DNA of 64,000 bases from Undaria pinnatifida (GCA_012845835.1 JABAKD010000019.1:12541344-12605343); one strand, 5' to 3'. Positions 1 to 12,997 are shown, counted from the stretch's first letter. Notes: generated by a model not told the origin, from the letters alone. Translations and numbers: made by a program.

Positions 1-172
1 TGGCGCACCCTTCGAGTCCCATTGTAGGTATAGCGTAAGCTATCCCTATCATTGGTCCTCGTTACAACCCCGGCAGCGCAAGCTGCCGTTGTATACGGGT
101 GCGTGTGTATGTCGACCCGGCCTGTCCCCTGAGGGTCAGGTTCGGTGGAGATAGCCACCCGGAATGTCATCT
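1..172 (-). mobile_element. SINE-like repeat S1, partial copy at the window edge
   Basis: Reverse complement of 14763-14937 with few changes (TGGCGCACCCTTCGAGTCCC to CACCCGGAATGTCA). The poly-A end lies outside the window. Confidence 0.7.
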
Positions 173-2340
173 TTCCGGGTAGTGTGGGACTTGCGCAAGC
201 TCACCCACTAACAAAACCCCTGGCCATGGGAGATAGCCTTCCGCCGGACTTGGTCCAGTTACGGTCCACCCTACCCATTCGGGCGTTGGTCCTCGGTACG
301 AGTTGTGTGTCCTCATTAAGGATATATGCGCAGATATTATGTTGGCAGTTAACAGCGAACGTTGTGGCAGCGCATCGGCTCGGATTTAGCGCGCAAATCT
401 GAAAGTGTGGGAGAGGGGAATTATCCCGTATGTTGGCAAGTAAGTGTATTTGTTTAATGCACATGGTGTGTGCATGCGTGCATATATATTACACGCGTGT
501 GTGTGTACGTTTTTGTATGCTGCACGTTATAGGTGGTTGCCTCGTATATCTTCTTCGAGTTGCCAACGATTGTTCGTCGTTGGCTGTTGGCTGGCGTCGA
601 GAGTTCGATGTCGCCAGTTGGGTTGGGAATTGACTCGTGTATACGGATGTTAGCGTGGGGTTGCCGGCGGGGCAGCCCAGGGGTGTTTTCATCTCCAACC
701 CCCCTCTCCGGGCGGGGGGTTGCGCATTATTAATATTATAATGCAACTTCGAAAGCAAATACTTTAAGTGCAAAACTACGCTTTCCCGCCTAAAACGCAC
801 GATACGAAGAAGGCGCACAAGTGAAAAGGTCCACTGCTGTGTGCAAACTGAACTCACATGGCCGCGGGTATCCACTCAACTACAGCATAGAGTCCCCCGT
901 TCCCACAACTAACCAACTCGCGGCTACAAACTACAGCCGTTGGGCTGCCTGCACCGTACGAAATACTCACAGCTGACATTTCTCGATTTTCATAGAAAAT
1001 ACCCATGATATAATACGAGTACTTGAAAAAAGAGGTATTAAATAGCTATTATTAATGGCACACTTTTTGGATGAAACATTTTTCTCTCCTCCCATCCAGC
1101 AGCTCAAGAATCGCAGGAGTCGCGTAGCATATGAACCAGATACTACGTACGTGGTGACTGCTGCTGATGATGACCTGCGCTGATTTTGTGCCCTCAACTT
1201 GCTACGAGACGTTTTTGAGCAGATCGCGCTCACTCTCTCGTCGTGTTTTAGGCCGCAAAATAATGCGTTGTGTGGGTCCTCAATATCTTGCCGCTAGCTC
1301 TCGCTTTACGTAGCCAAACTTTTTGGCGCGCTGTGGTACGTATGATACGAGCTTTGTTCCGTTTTTTGTCAGTGATGGTGGCTTCCTTGTCCACAAAACC
1401 CACTGCACATTATTATTGTCAAGCCCATGCATGCTTATCCCGCCAGCGAAGTCCATACGCTCGCTTGTCAGAGCATCTGGCATCCCGCATGCAGCAACTC
1501 GCATACCGCTTGCTTGCAGTGTACAGCATCTCGTATCTGCTCCCATACATCATCATCGTTGATCGTCAGCACAACGTACTTGTGGCGAGTGGCAGTTGCA
1601 CTGGCGGCTGCTGCTGCCGCTGGTTTTACGATCGCGGATTTTTCTCGGATGCTGAAGCTTGGTAGCTTTGGCCGTGCCAGATAACAACGACGACAACCCC
1701 ACCAGAACCCAAACCCGAACCCGAACGCCATGGGGTGACCTGCGCTTGGATGCTATGGCTCGTGAGGGCTGTACACAGCAGTAGGTTGGAGGACCCGGTT
1801 CAGATCGGGATGCTGCGGTCGAAAAACAAAAGATACGAACACACGATCTACGATCTCTACGTTCAAGCCCACGGTCGACAGTTATTCATTTTTTTTGTTT
1901 GGTTTAAATATAAGTACCGTTCATAATGTAAATTAATGACTAGAATAGACTAAACATTTATTATATTTACGTAAAAAGTGGCATATTTTCTATTTTCCTT
2001 TGTGTACATACATGCGTACTATAGTAAGGGTCCCCTTACTGTGCTTGTTTAATAGTGCCTTCTTCCGTTATAGTGCTGGTTTAATCGCTGGAACCCGCCA
2101 GTGTCTTGAACTTTTATTTTCAATACTTGTACACAATAGTGCTGGTGATCTTTATAATGCTGCTTATATAGGCTAGCATATACCGGCACTATACAGGGAA
2201 ACCACCGCTTGAACTCTCACATCGATTTGTTTTCCCATTTTTTTCTTCTGTATTTCGTGTTTCGTGTCCCCTTTATCCCCACCCGTACATGTACCTCGTC
2301 CCAGCCTCAGCAGCGCGCCACGCTGCCATTGTCACACCTA
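173..2340. other. No gene recognised
   Basis: Short overlapping open frames only, none with family motifs. 2030-2200 has several ATAGTGCTGG or CGGCACTAT motifs belonging to the CGGCACTA repeat family. Confidence 0.4.
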
Positions 2341-2429
2341 GGTGGCAACCAGCCCTACCTCTGTTAGGGTGGGTGGTGGTTGGTCCTGTGGTGGTGTCGT
2401 ACTTGTGGTACGCCGTCGTGATTTCGAGT

Positions 2430-2710
2430 TGGTACTAATTGCTGCTGCTGTCATTGTTGGTGCTGCTGCTGCTGCTGCTGCCGTTGTTGGTGCTGCTGGT
2501 GGTAGTAGTGCTGGTGGTGCTGGTGGTGGTATTGCTGTTGTTGGTGCTGCTGCTGTTAGTGCTGCTGCTGCTGCTGTTGGGTTGATCCCGATACATCACG
2601 GTACATCCTATGCGAGAGGAAGGGGTCGGCTTAAAAGGAGCTGCTGCTGTTGTTGGTTCCGCTCGTGCTGTTGTTGGTGGAGGTGGTGCTGCTGCTGGTA
2701 GTTTTTTTTT
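2430..2710. repeat. GCT/GGT trinucleotide-rich tract
   Basis: Imperfect runs of GCT and GGT, ending in a T run. Open frames of Ala/Val/Gly or Ser/Thr/Asn on the two strands are compositional. Confidence 0.85.
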
Positions 2711-3349
2711 TTTGGAGGTGATCTCGATACTGCTATTCGAGGAAGGGACGCAAGGGTCTCGGCAATCAGAGGACAACCTATCCAACTAGCCGGACCCCCG
2801 GCGAGCCTTGGAGGTATACCGACAGAGCACGGACGGTCTCTCTAGCTGGTCGAAGGGCCGCCGCATCTTCCTCGGTTCGAGGAACTCCGAGCCATAATGG
2901 CGGAGGCCACAGGTGAGCGAGTTAGTTGCTACGATACGGCTACTGTATTCGAGAGGCCCTCCGGCAAATGGTCCCTTTCCATTGAGAAAATTATACGGGG
3001 ATACCGGTGGTTTCACGTCAGAGTGCTTTGTTGTTTCGTTCTTTCGTTCACTCGTGTTCATCTCTGGCCCCAGAGGCGTCGGGCATGGGCTATGTATCCT
3101 TCACATAGGCTATATGCATACGAGTACTTCTGCTTGTAGTTCTAGTTGTGTTATCATCCTGCATCACGGGCCACAAAAGTCACAATTGGTGTGTCGCGCA
3201 CAGCTTGCATGCACAACGAAAATTGAACGAACTATCAAAACGTTTGTTTTCCTTTTTCTTTCATGTAAAAAATAAATTCAAACCAAGATGGATAAAAATG
3301 ACAAGATGTGTGTGATACAAGAATGAAGAACGACGAACGATCCAACCGC

Positions 3350-4810
3350 ATTTTGACTGATTTGATTGATAGATTGATTGATTGATTGATTGCTGATTGA
3401 CGTTTTGCGACCATCCTACCACCCGACCATCCGACCACCCCGCTCTCCCTTCTCTTCGCGCGACCCGTTGCCATGTCAGCGTGTGCTACCAGGCAGCCCT
3501 GCTGTTATCCCATCGAAGTAGATGCTCGTCGTGATGATGAAGGAGCGACCCAACTGCATCCCCATCGCATGATGTAGCGTTTCATTGACCAGTCATAACC
3601 CGCACACGCAAACTTGCACTTGGCACCCCTGATCCCACCCGTTTGTCTGGGACCTTGTTCCACCCGGACCTGGGCCCTCCAAGCTGCCACCGGGTGTATA
3701 AGTGAGGGCAGCTTACTATCAATACTTTTCCAAGAACATGGTTGTCATACACTTTGAACTACAGCACTACCACTACCACTTCTATCCACAATTATATTAC
3801 CCTTAGCTTATAAGCCTTAGCTAGTAGTCTAGACTAATGATATTATAACAGTTAACCCTAACCAAACGCCATTCAAACCCAATCAACCAATGAATGTAGC
3901 GATAACCTAATTCGTCTCGCACATACAGCAGTAGCAGTGTGTCTCAACCCTTTTCTCGATTGTACATAAAAAATCCTTTTCTCGATTGTACATAAAAAGT
4001 GGTAATTTTTATAAAATAAAGTGGTAAGCTCTTCGTACGGTAAAAAAGTAGCCGCGGGCAGATGCGGCGTGCCCCTTTGTTCGTTGATTGGTTGATTGGT
4101 TGGCTGATTGGTTGGTTGATTGGTTGGTTGGCTTTTTGATTGACTGATGGATGATTGATGCGGCGTCCATCCGACCGCCGCACGCCCCCTGCCGTCTTCT
4201 CGCGACTCGTCATCATGTCATATTCAACGAGACAACAACAACGACAACAACAACAACAATTCATGTTGTGGCATCAGCGCCGCTGCTGCTATTCCATAAA
4301 AAAAAATGGTGCCGTCGTCGTGCTGGGTAACACGACCCAACTGCATCCCCATTGCATGATGCAGCGATTGCTTAATTGATTGGTTGAGTGATTGATGTTT
4401 ACGCCGCGATCGACCGACCGCCCCTCCCTTCTCCTGTTCTCGGGACTCGTCATTGCTCCATCATCCTGTCGTGGTATCGGCGGCGCTGCTGTTATTCCAT
4501 CAAAGATGCCGTCGTCGTGTTGGGTAACGCGACCCAACTGCATCCCCATCGCATGATGCAGCGATTGCTTATTTGATTGATGAGTGATCGACGTGTAGGT
4601 TTCGCGGCTATCGCACTGCCCTTCCCTTATCTTCCCGCGACTCGTCATCATCTCGGCATAGTGTGGTATTTAAGCGGGCCTAATGTTATTCCGTCAATTG
4701 TGCTCATCTTGATGAGGAGAAACGACTCAGCTGCATACATCCCTGATGCATCGATTGGTGGATATATTGAATGGTTGGTTATTTGATTGATGCTTGATGC
4801 GTTACGTTTC
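3350..4810. repeat. Degenerate ~200-bp tandem repeat with GATT microsatellite
   Basis: Units near 3360-3600, 4080-4385, 4386-4590 and 4591-4800 share TTGATTGATT runs, CGACCGCCCCTCCCTTCTC, CGCGACTCGTCATCAT, GGCGCTGCTGTTATTCCATC and ACCCAACTGCATCCCCATCG. Related units are at 5920-6200. Confidence 0.75.
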
Positions 4811-5820
4811 GACCGTCTAACCCTCCGCGCCTCATCCCCGATTCGTAAACCATGTTTACATATATACTCCGGAGTATATACTACTACGAAACGGGGACGT
4901 AGGAAATAATCGCAGCGGGTGATATCGACCAGCATGGTGTACAAACCCCAATCCCATTGGTTGATATAATAGCTGATTACGTGGAGTTGGTGAAGCCAGC
5001 GGAACCCGGACGATAGGGCCCCTTTCTCGCACCGGGCATCGTTTCAAACATCTACAACTCCGACCAACCGGGGTCGAAAACGGGTATCCCCCGCGACGAT
5101 ACCACGCCACGCCGTGTGGAATTCCCGACCGCAATGGCTGGCCCTAGATTGCCTGCGGCTCGTGAAGCCATCGGAACCTGGGAAAAATACGGCGTTACCA
5201 GGTTATCTTTCTCTTAACGCAATCGCCTACGGTTACACTCTCCCCCCCCCCCCCCCCCCCCCCCCTCCTCGTTCTGTCCCTCTATAACTCCATTGCTTGC
5301 GACTACCATTCCCCCCCCTTCCCCCCCGGCGCCGTCGCCGAACCGTCTACCAATAGCATAACTCAGTCGATTGTGATATGCGTATTTTCTATGTTTCGGC
5401 AACCCCGGGGGTTGGTGTCGTTTGGCAACGACGCCGTAAAACACGCCTCTCACTACGTGAGCTTGACCACCAGGGTACCGTCTTTTTTTTTCTCGCTTTA
5501 ATGTTTTGGCGGTATCCGAGATGATGGTCGAGTTAGATCATGTCGTGCGGAGTGGAGAACCTTTACTCCGCGCAAGGGGGGAAGATGTTAGGTCTTGTGC
5601 ATAGGGTAAGGTACCCACGAGGCAGTTGCATTGGAGTAACCCCATTGCTGTCTCTGGAAGTGGCCACACCAGAAAACAAATTAATTCGTTCGAACCTGCC
5701 ACCCAGTGGAAGAAAGTAGGCACAAGGTGCGGACGTCCCGCCTCACAAGTGGTTCTAAGCACCTGGTAGGATGCAGCTCACCCTTCGTGCGACTTGGTGA
5801 ACACCTCACGGCGCTTCGCG
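4811..5820. other. No gene recognised; poly-C tract
   Basis: A palindromic ATACTCCGGAGTAT near 4865 and a C run of about 24 bases at 5242-5265 are the only clear features. Confidence 0.4.
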
Positions 5821-5821
5821 C

Positions 5822-6200
5822 TTGGTGCACGCGATGTCTGCCTGGTCGGTGAAACTCCGACGTGCTCCGTCCCGGGTTTTTAGACACGCAAGGGTCCATG
5901 TTATACGGCTATGCCATGAAATGAGCACACCCCCTGCCCTCCTCCCTTTTGTTTTCGCAACTCGCTATCCCGCCATCACGTGGTATCAAACGGCCCTGTT
6001 GTTTTCCCTCAGCGATTGATCGATCGATTGACTGATTGTGTGATTGATGATTGATGATCGATCCGACTGACAGGAGTTGTTGCGTCCACCCGACCGCCCC
6101 TCCGTTCCGTTCTCTCTCCCCGCGATTCGTTATCGTCGTGCCGTGATGTCGTATCAGGGGGGCCTGTTGTCATCCCGTTCATTCCGTTGGACCTCATCCC
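5822..6200. repeat. GCACGTCGG element (minus) and two further GATT-type repeat units
   Basis: 5826-5928 on the minus strand matches the elements at 60.2-60.9 kb (GACGGAGCACGTCGGAGTTT, CACCGACCAGGCAG). 5930-6200 holds two units of the 3.4-4.8 kb repeat. Confidence 0.55.
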
Positions 6201-7225
6201 GCCGCCGCTCACCAAGACACAGATAGGTGAGAATCAGCGAGGGTGGGTATGGCATGGGCGTGGGTTTCTGCTTGTTGTTCGTTTCGCCGGCCAGTTTTCT
6301 GTGCTCTGCCGTATGCTGCACCTCTCTATTTATAGCAAAAGCAACTATTGGTAGTACCCGTCGTGTGTTTGTTTCTTTCTTCAGTGCAACTCCAACTTAC
6401 CACGTACTCGCTCTGTCAAAAAGACTGTGTAGGTGTCCCCTCATCAAACACGCGTCCCGTACATGAACACCCGGTACCGCTCGTACTGCCCCAGATTTCC
6501 TACATTCGATCTTGCACATTACGTACGCATACTTACGTCTTGTACCGGGGATGAGCTCGAGCCACTCCCGGGGCAACTACCTTAGCCGTGGACCTACGTT
6601 ATGTTGTAGTCACACAAACGACAAAACAAACTTATCCTCCCGCGTAGGCTTGGGGCTGCCTACAACTTAAGTATTGACAGCCGTAGTGCATAACTTCAAT
6701 TGGGAAGGGCCAAAATGCGCCGCAAAAAATGTAAGGCAGCATCTTTCCTGCTGTGCTCGTTCATGTTCGTATTGCCTGTACCGTCGTACGTATAGGAGCA
6801 GCGTCGCCGTTTTACGGCACTGCAGCAGAGTACTTCTACCGGCCTACTACAACTACTGGTGATTGGCGGCAGTAGGACAAACACTCCCATATATACTTCC
6901 CATACGTATGAAGCTTCAATATCGCCACAAACCCCAGATTTCCTACGATCCATCTTTTGGTTCAAGTTTGGGCTACATAGACTAGTAGAATAGATGTAGA
7001 GGACCTGCACGTACTACAGTAGTACCCTTCAAAGGCAAGTCTCGTGTTATACCTGGCAGCGCGGCCTGCAAACTGGGAAACAAAACTGTACGGGTGATAT
7101 GATGTGATGCATCGCATTTTCGCACACATGTTTGTACGACAGTGGCAGCCGATGGATGAGAAAAATTCCAACCTAACCCACAACCCAATCCGCATCCCAG
7201 GCCGACCCAACCCAACCTCCTACCC
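6201..7225. other. No gene recognised
   Basis: Short frames in all phases, no supported splice pattern and no tandem repeat seen. Confidence 0.35.
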
Positions 7226-7231
7226 AACATA

Positions 7232-7471
7232 ACAAAACATAACACAGCACGACACAACACAACACAACACAACACAACACAACACAACACAACACAACAC
7301 AACACAACGCAACACAACGCAACACAACACAACACAACGCAACACAACACAACACAACACAACACAACACAACACAACACAAGCAACACAACACAACACA
7401 ACACAACACAACACAACACACCACACCACAACACAACACAACACAACACAACACAACACAACACAACACAA
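7232..7471. repeat. (AACAC)n microsatellite, about 240 bp
   Basis: CAACA pentamers with occasional CAACG variants and one AAGC interruption. The long Cys-Val-Leu open frames on the minus strand are its translation. Confidence 0.97.
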
Positions 7472-7799
7472 AATTGATGTGAGGTCGCTCCTCATTACCA
7501 CCAATTTCTTGTAATTGTTACGATATCTTTCGGAGATTCCGACGGTCGGGTGGGGCATGAAAAGTCGGGCACGCGTGGATGGAAACAGGAAAATGGGCCT
7601 GATTTTTTTTTGGCGCGGGAGGAAGTTAGAAACTAGCTTCGCACTTCACGCGTACATGCTCGGCAGTGGTAGCCGACGCAGAGAGAACAGGACGGCAACA
7701 AAGTTCGAAGTTAACCTTGATGTCAAAGAGACGAGAAGAAGAACAACCACAACTTCAGCGTACAACGGCGCTGGGTGTGGGTATTTATATCGTAATAGT

Positions 7800-7965
7800 T
7801 TGCGCCCCTCTGTAGTGCCGGTCGAGTAGTGCCGGATGCCCGCTATGGCGGCTGTGGAATCGCTTGGCACAGATGGGAACAACCGGTAGTGGTAGTGTGT
7901 GGAGTAGTGCCGGTTTCCGCTATAGTGCCGACAGTTCCCTCTATAGTGCACATACCCGGATCGTA
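7800..7965 (-). repeat. CGGCACTA repeat family, two to three units
   Basis: Minus strand units with CGGCACTA, CACACACTACCACTACCGGT, TTGTTCCCATCTGTGCCAAG and CGATTCCAC. The same unit is tandem at 49.76-50.03 kb and single at 43.82-43.97 kb. Confidence 0.6.
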
Positions 7966-8244
7966 GAGCGACCCCTGCTGCTGCTGCAGCCGCATAGTTT
8001 ATAAGCAGTATCCTAGCCACCAAACGTCCAAAGAAAATTCGTGTAAAGTTCGTGTGGCCCTGGTTGGAATAATATGTGGACCAGAGGCAGGCAGAGATAA
8101 CCAATTGGGATTGCTCGTACAGTCAGTGTGCTATAGTATCGACCGCTCAACTGGTCGAACTCAAAGCTGTTTGTTTTTAAACAGTGTAACAAATACCCCG
8201 ATTTCAATGGCACCCCGTGTCAAACCGAAGCAAGCGCTCTTTTT

Positions 8245-8310
8245 TTATGAAAATATTTCAAGGACGTCAGCCGTGAGCTCGACGAATTTCGGGTCAATAC
8301 TCATCTTTGC
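8245..8310 (-). repeat. MSIDPKFVELTADV element, best-preserved frame
   Basis: After GCAGCTTGCAAAG the minus strand reads ATG and 19 codons, MSIDPKFVELTADV followed by LEIFS, then a stop. At least eight other copies lie in the window. The frame is kept while flanks differ, suggesting a fragment of a coding exon spread by duplication or transposition. Parent gene not recognised. Confidence 0.6.
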
Positions 8311-8451
8311 AAGCTGCGTTGTTGGTACTTGTAATATACTATGTGGTACACGTAGTATGTAGTGGAAAATGTAGTAGTATACCTGGTAGCTTTTAGTGTA
8401 GGCGGGACATGCATGCCGAATTGACCGCGAATGCTCCTATCTTTCGCTCCC

Positions 8452-8541
8452 TCAACCCTTTTAGAGTCCCCTAACCCCTTCCTATACTAAATCCAAGTAT
8501 TTTTGTCCCCAAACACGGGTTTCCAGTTGTAAAAGGGTTAA
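8452..8541 (+). mobile_element. piggyBac-like mini-MITE, copy a
   Basis: TCAA-CCCTTTTAGAG at one end and TTGTAAAAGGG-TTAA at the other give ~11-bp inverted ends next to TTAA-like sites. The core carries CCTATACTAAATCCAAGTA and TTGTCCCC. Too short to code. Confidence 0.65.
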
Positions 8542-8635
8542 ATCGGGGTACCCACTTTACAACTATACTACGGCAGGCTCGCGTCATGTGTACCGCCTCT
8601 GCTGTTGAAGTAGTCCGCAGATGACCAGGGTGGCT

Positions 8636-8661
8636 TGGGGGGGGGGGGGGGGGGGGGGGGG
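8636..8661. repeat. Poly-G tract
   Basis: About 25 consecutive G. Surrounding 8542-8965 holds nothing recognisable. Confidence 0.9.
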
Positions 8662-8965
8662 CTCTTTCGCGTCTGCGTCGCGTCGGGTGTTCCCCCTCTC
8701 AATCTTGATGTCTTGGCCCGCCAGCCCAACCCCGCCGGGCCAAAATATTGTTCCGAAACAAACGTGATCGGCCTGTTTGCCTGACTTATCACATCATCAC
8801 AGATAGATGACGTAACACTCACTCCCCGTAGATCATCCATCAGTTTTCGAAAAATGTTTCTTAGTACGAGTAGTGTTGTTCCGTAGGTGCCATGGATGGT
8901 ATCGTACCAGTCTGGGCTACGGCAGCTAGTCTCCATCCAACAGGCCAGTCTCGAATTTAGATTTT

Positions 8966-9188
8966 TTTTTTTTTTATCCTCCGGCGGATGGGGAAAAATA
9001 AAGCTTTAGCTCACCACACTTCCGCGTATTTTCATGCGCGTCGTGTGTCGATTTAACTCAGTTGCTTTCGCAGCCCAACGCTAGCTGGCGCACCCTTCGA
9101 GTCCCATTGTAGGTATAGCATAAGCTGTCCCTATCAGTGGTGTTCGTTACAACCCCGGCAGCGCAAGCTGCCGTTGTATACGGGTGCA
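8966..9188 (-). mobile_element. SINE-like repeat S1, 5'-truncated copy
   Basis: The plus strand begins with a T run and ATCCTCCGGCGGATGGGG, then matches S1 as far as TATACGGGTGC, where it stops. Confidence 0.7.
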
Positions 9189-9443
9189 AAGTGGGTTGAT
9201 TTGCGGTTGAAGTTTATTGTAGCGAAAAGAGTTATTTTTGTCAAATTCTTAGCTTAATATCTCGATATTGTCAGTTATGGCGAAGGTACATACGGGTTCA
9301 AGTCCCGTAAAAGGATTAATATAATTGAACATTGATTTTCTGTTCCTACTGGGGGCCAAATACAGCACGAATATAGGCCACAATTAAAACTGGCCTTCTA
9401 CCTAACCCTGGTGCTCGGGAAAAGCGGCTTGTATTTGAACCCA

Positions 9444-10323
9444 GATTGTTGGTATTGTACGTATGTAACAGCGTTACATGTATGTGCATTTCCCCCTCCC
9501 TCCATTATTTTGTGCTTGCTGGCGACGCGTGCAAGGGCCGGGTGTTATGACAGGTATGGCAGAAGCGGGAAAAGAGTTGTGTGATGTAGCCGTCCGTAGC
9601 TATCAATAGTTTCTTGTTTCCGAGGTTTTCTTGAGGGCATGCCATGTACGATATGGTGAGTGATCAACGTTCAACCTCACCCTGCGCGTTACTATCGGAT
9701 GGCAAGCACATTAACCCAATTCCAATTCTCAAGGTGTCCCTACCGTAGTCTAATTCCAAGTGGTTCGTCCCCATATCGGGAGTGCGGTGCTAAAAGACTT
9801 TATTATATTAATAGACATAATAAGCGCATAATACCCCTCGCCTTTTATCATGTATGACGCTGGAAGAAAACATCCCGCGCTGATTATTGGTATTATACGT
9901 ATGTAACAGCGTTACATGTATGTGCATTTCTCCCTCCCTCCATTATTTTGTGCTTGCTGGCGACGCGTGCAAGGGCCGGGTGTTATGACAGGTATGGCAG
10001 AAGCGGAAAAAGAGTTGCGTGATGTAGCCGTCCGTAGCTATCAATAGTTTCTTGTTGTTTCCGAGGTTTTCTTGAGGGCATGCCATGTACGATATGGTGA
10101 GTAATCAACGTCCAACCTCACCCTGCGCATTATTATCGGATGGCAAGCACATTAACTCAATTCCAATTCCCAAGGTGTCCCTACCGTAGTCTAATTCCAA
10201 GTGGTTCGTCCCCATATCGGGAGTGCGGTGCTAAAAGAGTTAATTATTTATAGTAGACATAATAAGCGCATAATACCCCTCGCCTTATACTATGTATCAC
10301 GCTGGAAGAAAACATCCCGCGCT
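9444..10323 (+). repeat. Tandem duplication, two ~440-bp units
   Basis: 9444-9881 and 9882-10323 are about 95% identical from GATTNTTGGTATT to CATCCCGCGCTG. The open frame in the first unit is disrupted in the second, so no conserved protein is indicated. Confidence 0.9.
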
Positions 10324-10379
10324 GGTATTCTACAGTAGTAAGTGCTTTGTCCCCACACGCAAACAAACTTGGGTGGGAG

Positions 10380-10770
10380 TGGTGACAGTTGGAAAGGGTT
10401 AGCGTTAGCCTCGGGGCGGACACGATCGACTTTTTCGCTCACTCGCTTACTCGTAGGGTAAACGACCTTGCCTCGGTTTCTTATCCTCATCATATACCTG
10501 GTACCTGGTACCAAGCAATGAGGCGGTGTCCTCGCTGTGATGACCCTGGTGGCCCAGGGGATCTTCACGACTATCTGTCGGTTTCAGAATATTCCCCGCT
10601 CGGCGTCGGCTCTATCGTGCGGCACCGGACCGCCCGCGCCGCAACGACCGTGCCACGGCCACCGCTACACGTGTCAGCCCTCGGTGTGGTCCCCGGCGCA
10701 AAAAGGGGCGCCGACGCCGAACTCGGCGAGCGGGGGTGCTGTATGAAGTCCCTAACTATTTAATACGGAG
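10380..10770 (+). other. GC-rich patch with overlapping open frames, unassigned
   Basis: Base composition between 10530 and 10740 is exon-like (GC-rich), and two frames are open, one reading MRRCPRCDDPGGPGDLHDYL and another LVAQGIFTTICRFQ. No splice sites or family motifs settle it; it may be a captured exon fragment. Confidence 0.25.
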
Positions 10771-10959
10771 CGCAGGTTTCTTCTATTTTGCTACCGGAAC
10801 CTAAAACTAGCCTACTCTCAATCAGTTTTTCCCGAAAAACTGGGTATGATGCATATATATATATACGTAGTAAAGGCGCGCCAGCAAGGCACTGACTGTT
10901 ATTTCTGGAGTGAGTCCCAGATTATTTGTATAACAAAATAAAACACGCTCCAGCTGTGA

Positions 10960-11004
10960 GAGATCGAAGGTTTCGTCGAAACTCATCTTTGCAAGCTGTG
11001 TGTG
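10960..11004 (-). repeat. MSIDPKFVELTADV element, short degraded copy
   Basis: Only CTTGCAAAGATGAG and TTTCGTCGAA-like parts remain; the middle is deleted. Confidence 0.4.
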
Positions 11005-11879
11005 ATACTCCTATCGCGCGTATTACTGGGTGTGTGTCGTCAGATTCTTGTTGTGACACCACCCTTGAACAACCTTGAGCATAGCAGGCTTTTAGACAGG
11101 ATTTTGTGATGTAGCGCTCGCCGCCGATCACGTTTTGTCAAGTCTAATTTTTGATAGCGTCCGCCCAAAAGTTAACGTCACGTTCGCATTGGGCGCTTTC
11201 TTGTTTGTGGGCCTATACCGTACTGTTGCCAAGAGTTAGGGTTATTAGGCTGTCACCAGGTATGTTGTTAACACGGTTTCCTTTTTTGCTTGCGGCTTCG
11301 TCGTGCGCGTCAAATCTGTCAAAATAGAGCCACACCCGCACTATAGTGGGACACTCGAACTAAACAGGTATAGTGCGGTACCTTGGTATTCTGTAGGGCG
11401 AGGCCGCGATAAGCGGTTTCCACCGCACTAAAGTGGATCCCAGCGCTAAATGGAACCGCACTAACAGAGCCCAGCACTAAATGGTAGCGCACTATCGGAG
11501 CCCAGCAATAAATGGTACCGCACTAACGCGGTGCCACGACTGATGACGTATGCACCTATTTTTTCCCTGATTTTTTTTTGTTGTCCGACGCCAGAGTTAT
11601 TGGCACCTGCCCTGAAATCAGGTACTATTGATAGATTATGGTGATGGTGAGTTCATGTGATGACAACCACAACTGTTAACAACTGCTTTTCGTTAATTAG
11701 TACACGATCTCTTCTTCTATCTTCTTTGTGGCTTCTTAAAAGGTACTTGTCGTCTGTCTTGCTGCGTGCTTCTTGTGCTACTCGAGAAAATGAATAAGGC
11801 TCGTAGTTTTTTGTTTCTTTCTATTTTTGCTCGTCCCATCATATGTGATATTTTCGCACTTTTTCTTTGTTTTTCTTCC

Positions 11880-12012
11880 CTCGTCACACATAACTCAGAT
11901 CCAGGGTCACATAGCGGGTCCTCCTCCCCCCTGCCCACTACGGTACGCGCCATCGTTTTTATAGCGAGAAAACTTCGGCCCTTTTTTCCCTCGTCGACTC
12001 GCATCGAGTTGG
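11880..12012 (-). mobile_element. Truncated SINE-B body
   Basis: The minus strand carries GCGAGTCGACGAGGGAAAAA, GCGCGTACCGTAGTGGGCAG and CCCGCTATGTGACCCTGGAT, matching 54725-54840. No tRNA head is seen. Confidence 0.6.
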
Positions 12013-12071
12013 CTCAATTCAAGCTGAGGTTGCTTGTTGCTACCTAATACAGAGCACAGACCCTTCCCCAG

Positions 12072-12150
12072 CATCAGCTTGCAAATATGAGCATCAACCT
12101 TCAAATTGATCGAACTCACAGCTGACGTATTTGAAGCATTTAAAAAAGAA
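12072..12150 (+). repeat. MSIDPKFVELTADV element, frameshifted copy
   Basis: CAGCTTGCAAATATGAGCATCAACC, then an extra base, then GATCGAACTCACAGCTGACGT. Confidence 0.55.
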
Positions 12151-12690
12151 AAGAAAAAGTGCCCGGCACGAAATCCATGTAGGGTATTTGTTGCCGAAAA
12201 CTTGGGGTATGATATTGCTAAGGGGTTTCATTGTTATGAATAACATAATGACCCCTCTTTGATTGTGGCTATTTTTTTTTATCGCCTCTCACGTTCGCGA
12301 TTCTTCTTCTCTCGTGAAAACGAACAGGGCTGGCTTGGTTTAAGCTGACATTCGGATGTTTCTTCATGGTGGTGGGCTTGGGCATCTTGGCGAGATTCTA
12401 CTACGTTCGAAACGTGTTCGAGATCAAAGCGAGGTATGATATTACGATAAGATACTCGGTTAATACTGGCGTCTGTAACTCCCGCTATTAACGCCTTTGA
12501 GGCCTAGTCGTTGAGGACCTTACGTTTTGACCGAAAACAATAGAACTGCGATGTTATCAACAGTCTGAGGACTCGAACAGCGCATAGCAGCACAGGCGCC
12601 ATTATGCTGCGCGCGCATCGTACAGCTCCGTACGCTGCAGTTCGTACGCCCCCCCCCCCCCCTCCACAGTACGGTGCACGCCTTCGCGAG

Positions 12691-12853
12691 ACCTTAGCAG
12701 CTCGGCCTGCTGCTTGTTACCTCAGCAGCTCGGCCTGCTGTTTGTTGCCTTAGCAGCCGGCCTGCTATTTGTTACCTTAACAGCTTCGCCTGCTGCTTGT
12801 TACCTTAGCAGCTCGGCCTGCTGCTTGTTACCTTAGCGGCTCGGCCTGCTATG
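12691..12853. repeat. 27-28-bp minisatellite, about six units
   Basis: Unit TTAGCAGCTCGGCCTGCTGC plus TTGTTACC, with small changes. Each unit is partly self-complementary (AGCAG...CTGCT). Confidence 0.9.
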
Positions 12854-12997
12854 TTCGGCTGATGCTGTAATATTTGTGGTCACGTTTTGTGAATACTGTT
12901 TTTCCCTTTGAAGTTCCAAAGAGTTCAATGGGAACTCACACCGTCGGTGCGTTTTTGTAACTGTCGTGACCTGTGTGCGTTGGTGACAAGCAAGGAT

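Larger units (their letters stand above)
10771..12690. other. No gene recognised; CGGCACTA-like and SINE fragments
   Basis: 11338-11535 carries repeated CCGCACTAA and CAGCACTAAATGG motifs, a diverged form of the CGGCACTA family. The rest is AT-rich unique sequence apart from the SINE-B body at 11880. Confidence 0.4.

Noticed and set aside
2342..2785. Ala/Val-rich and Ser/Thr/Asn-rich frames on opposite strands
   Set aside because: Trinucleotide repeat with no other evidence.
6982..7558. Cys/Val/Leu-rich 98-160-residue open frames on the minus strand
   Set aside because: They are translations of the (AACAC)n array in three phases.
12691..12853. CRISPR-like array
   Set aside because: The 27-bp units are contiguous, with no unique spacers, in a eukaryotic repeat context.
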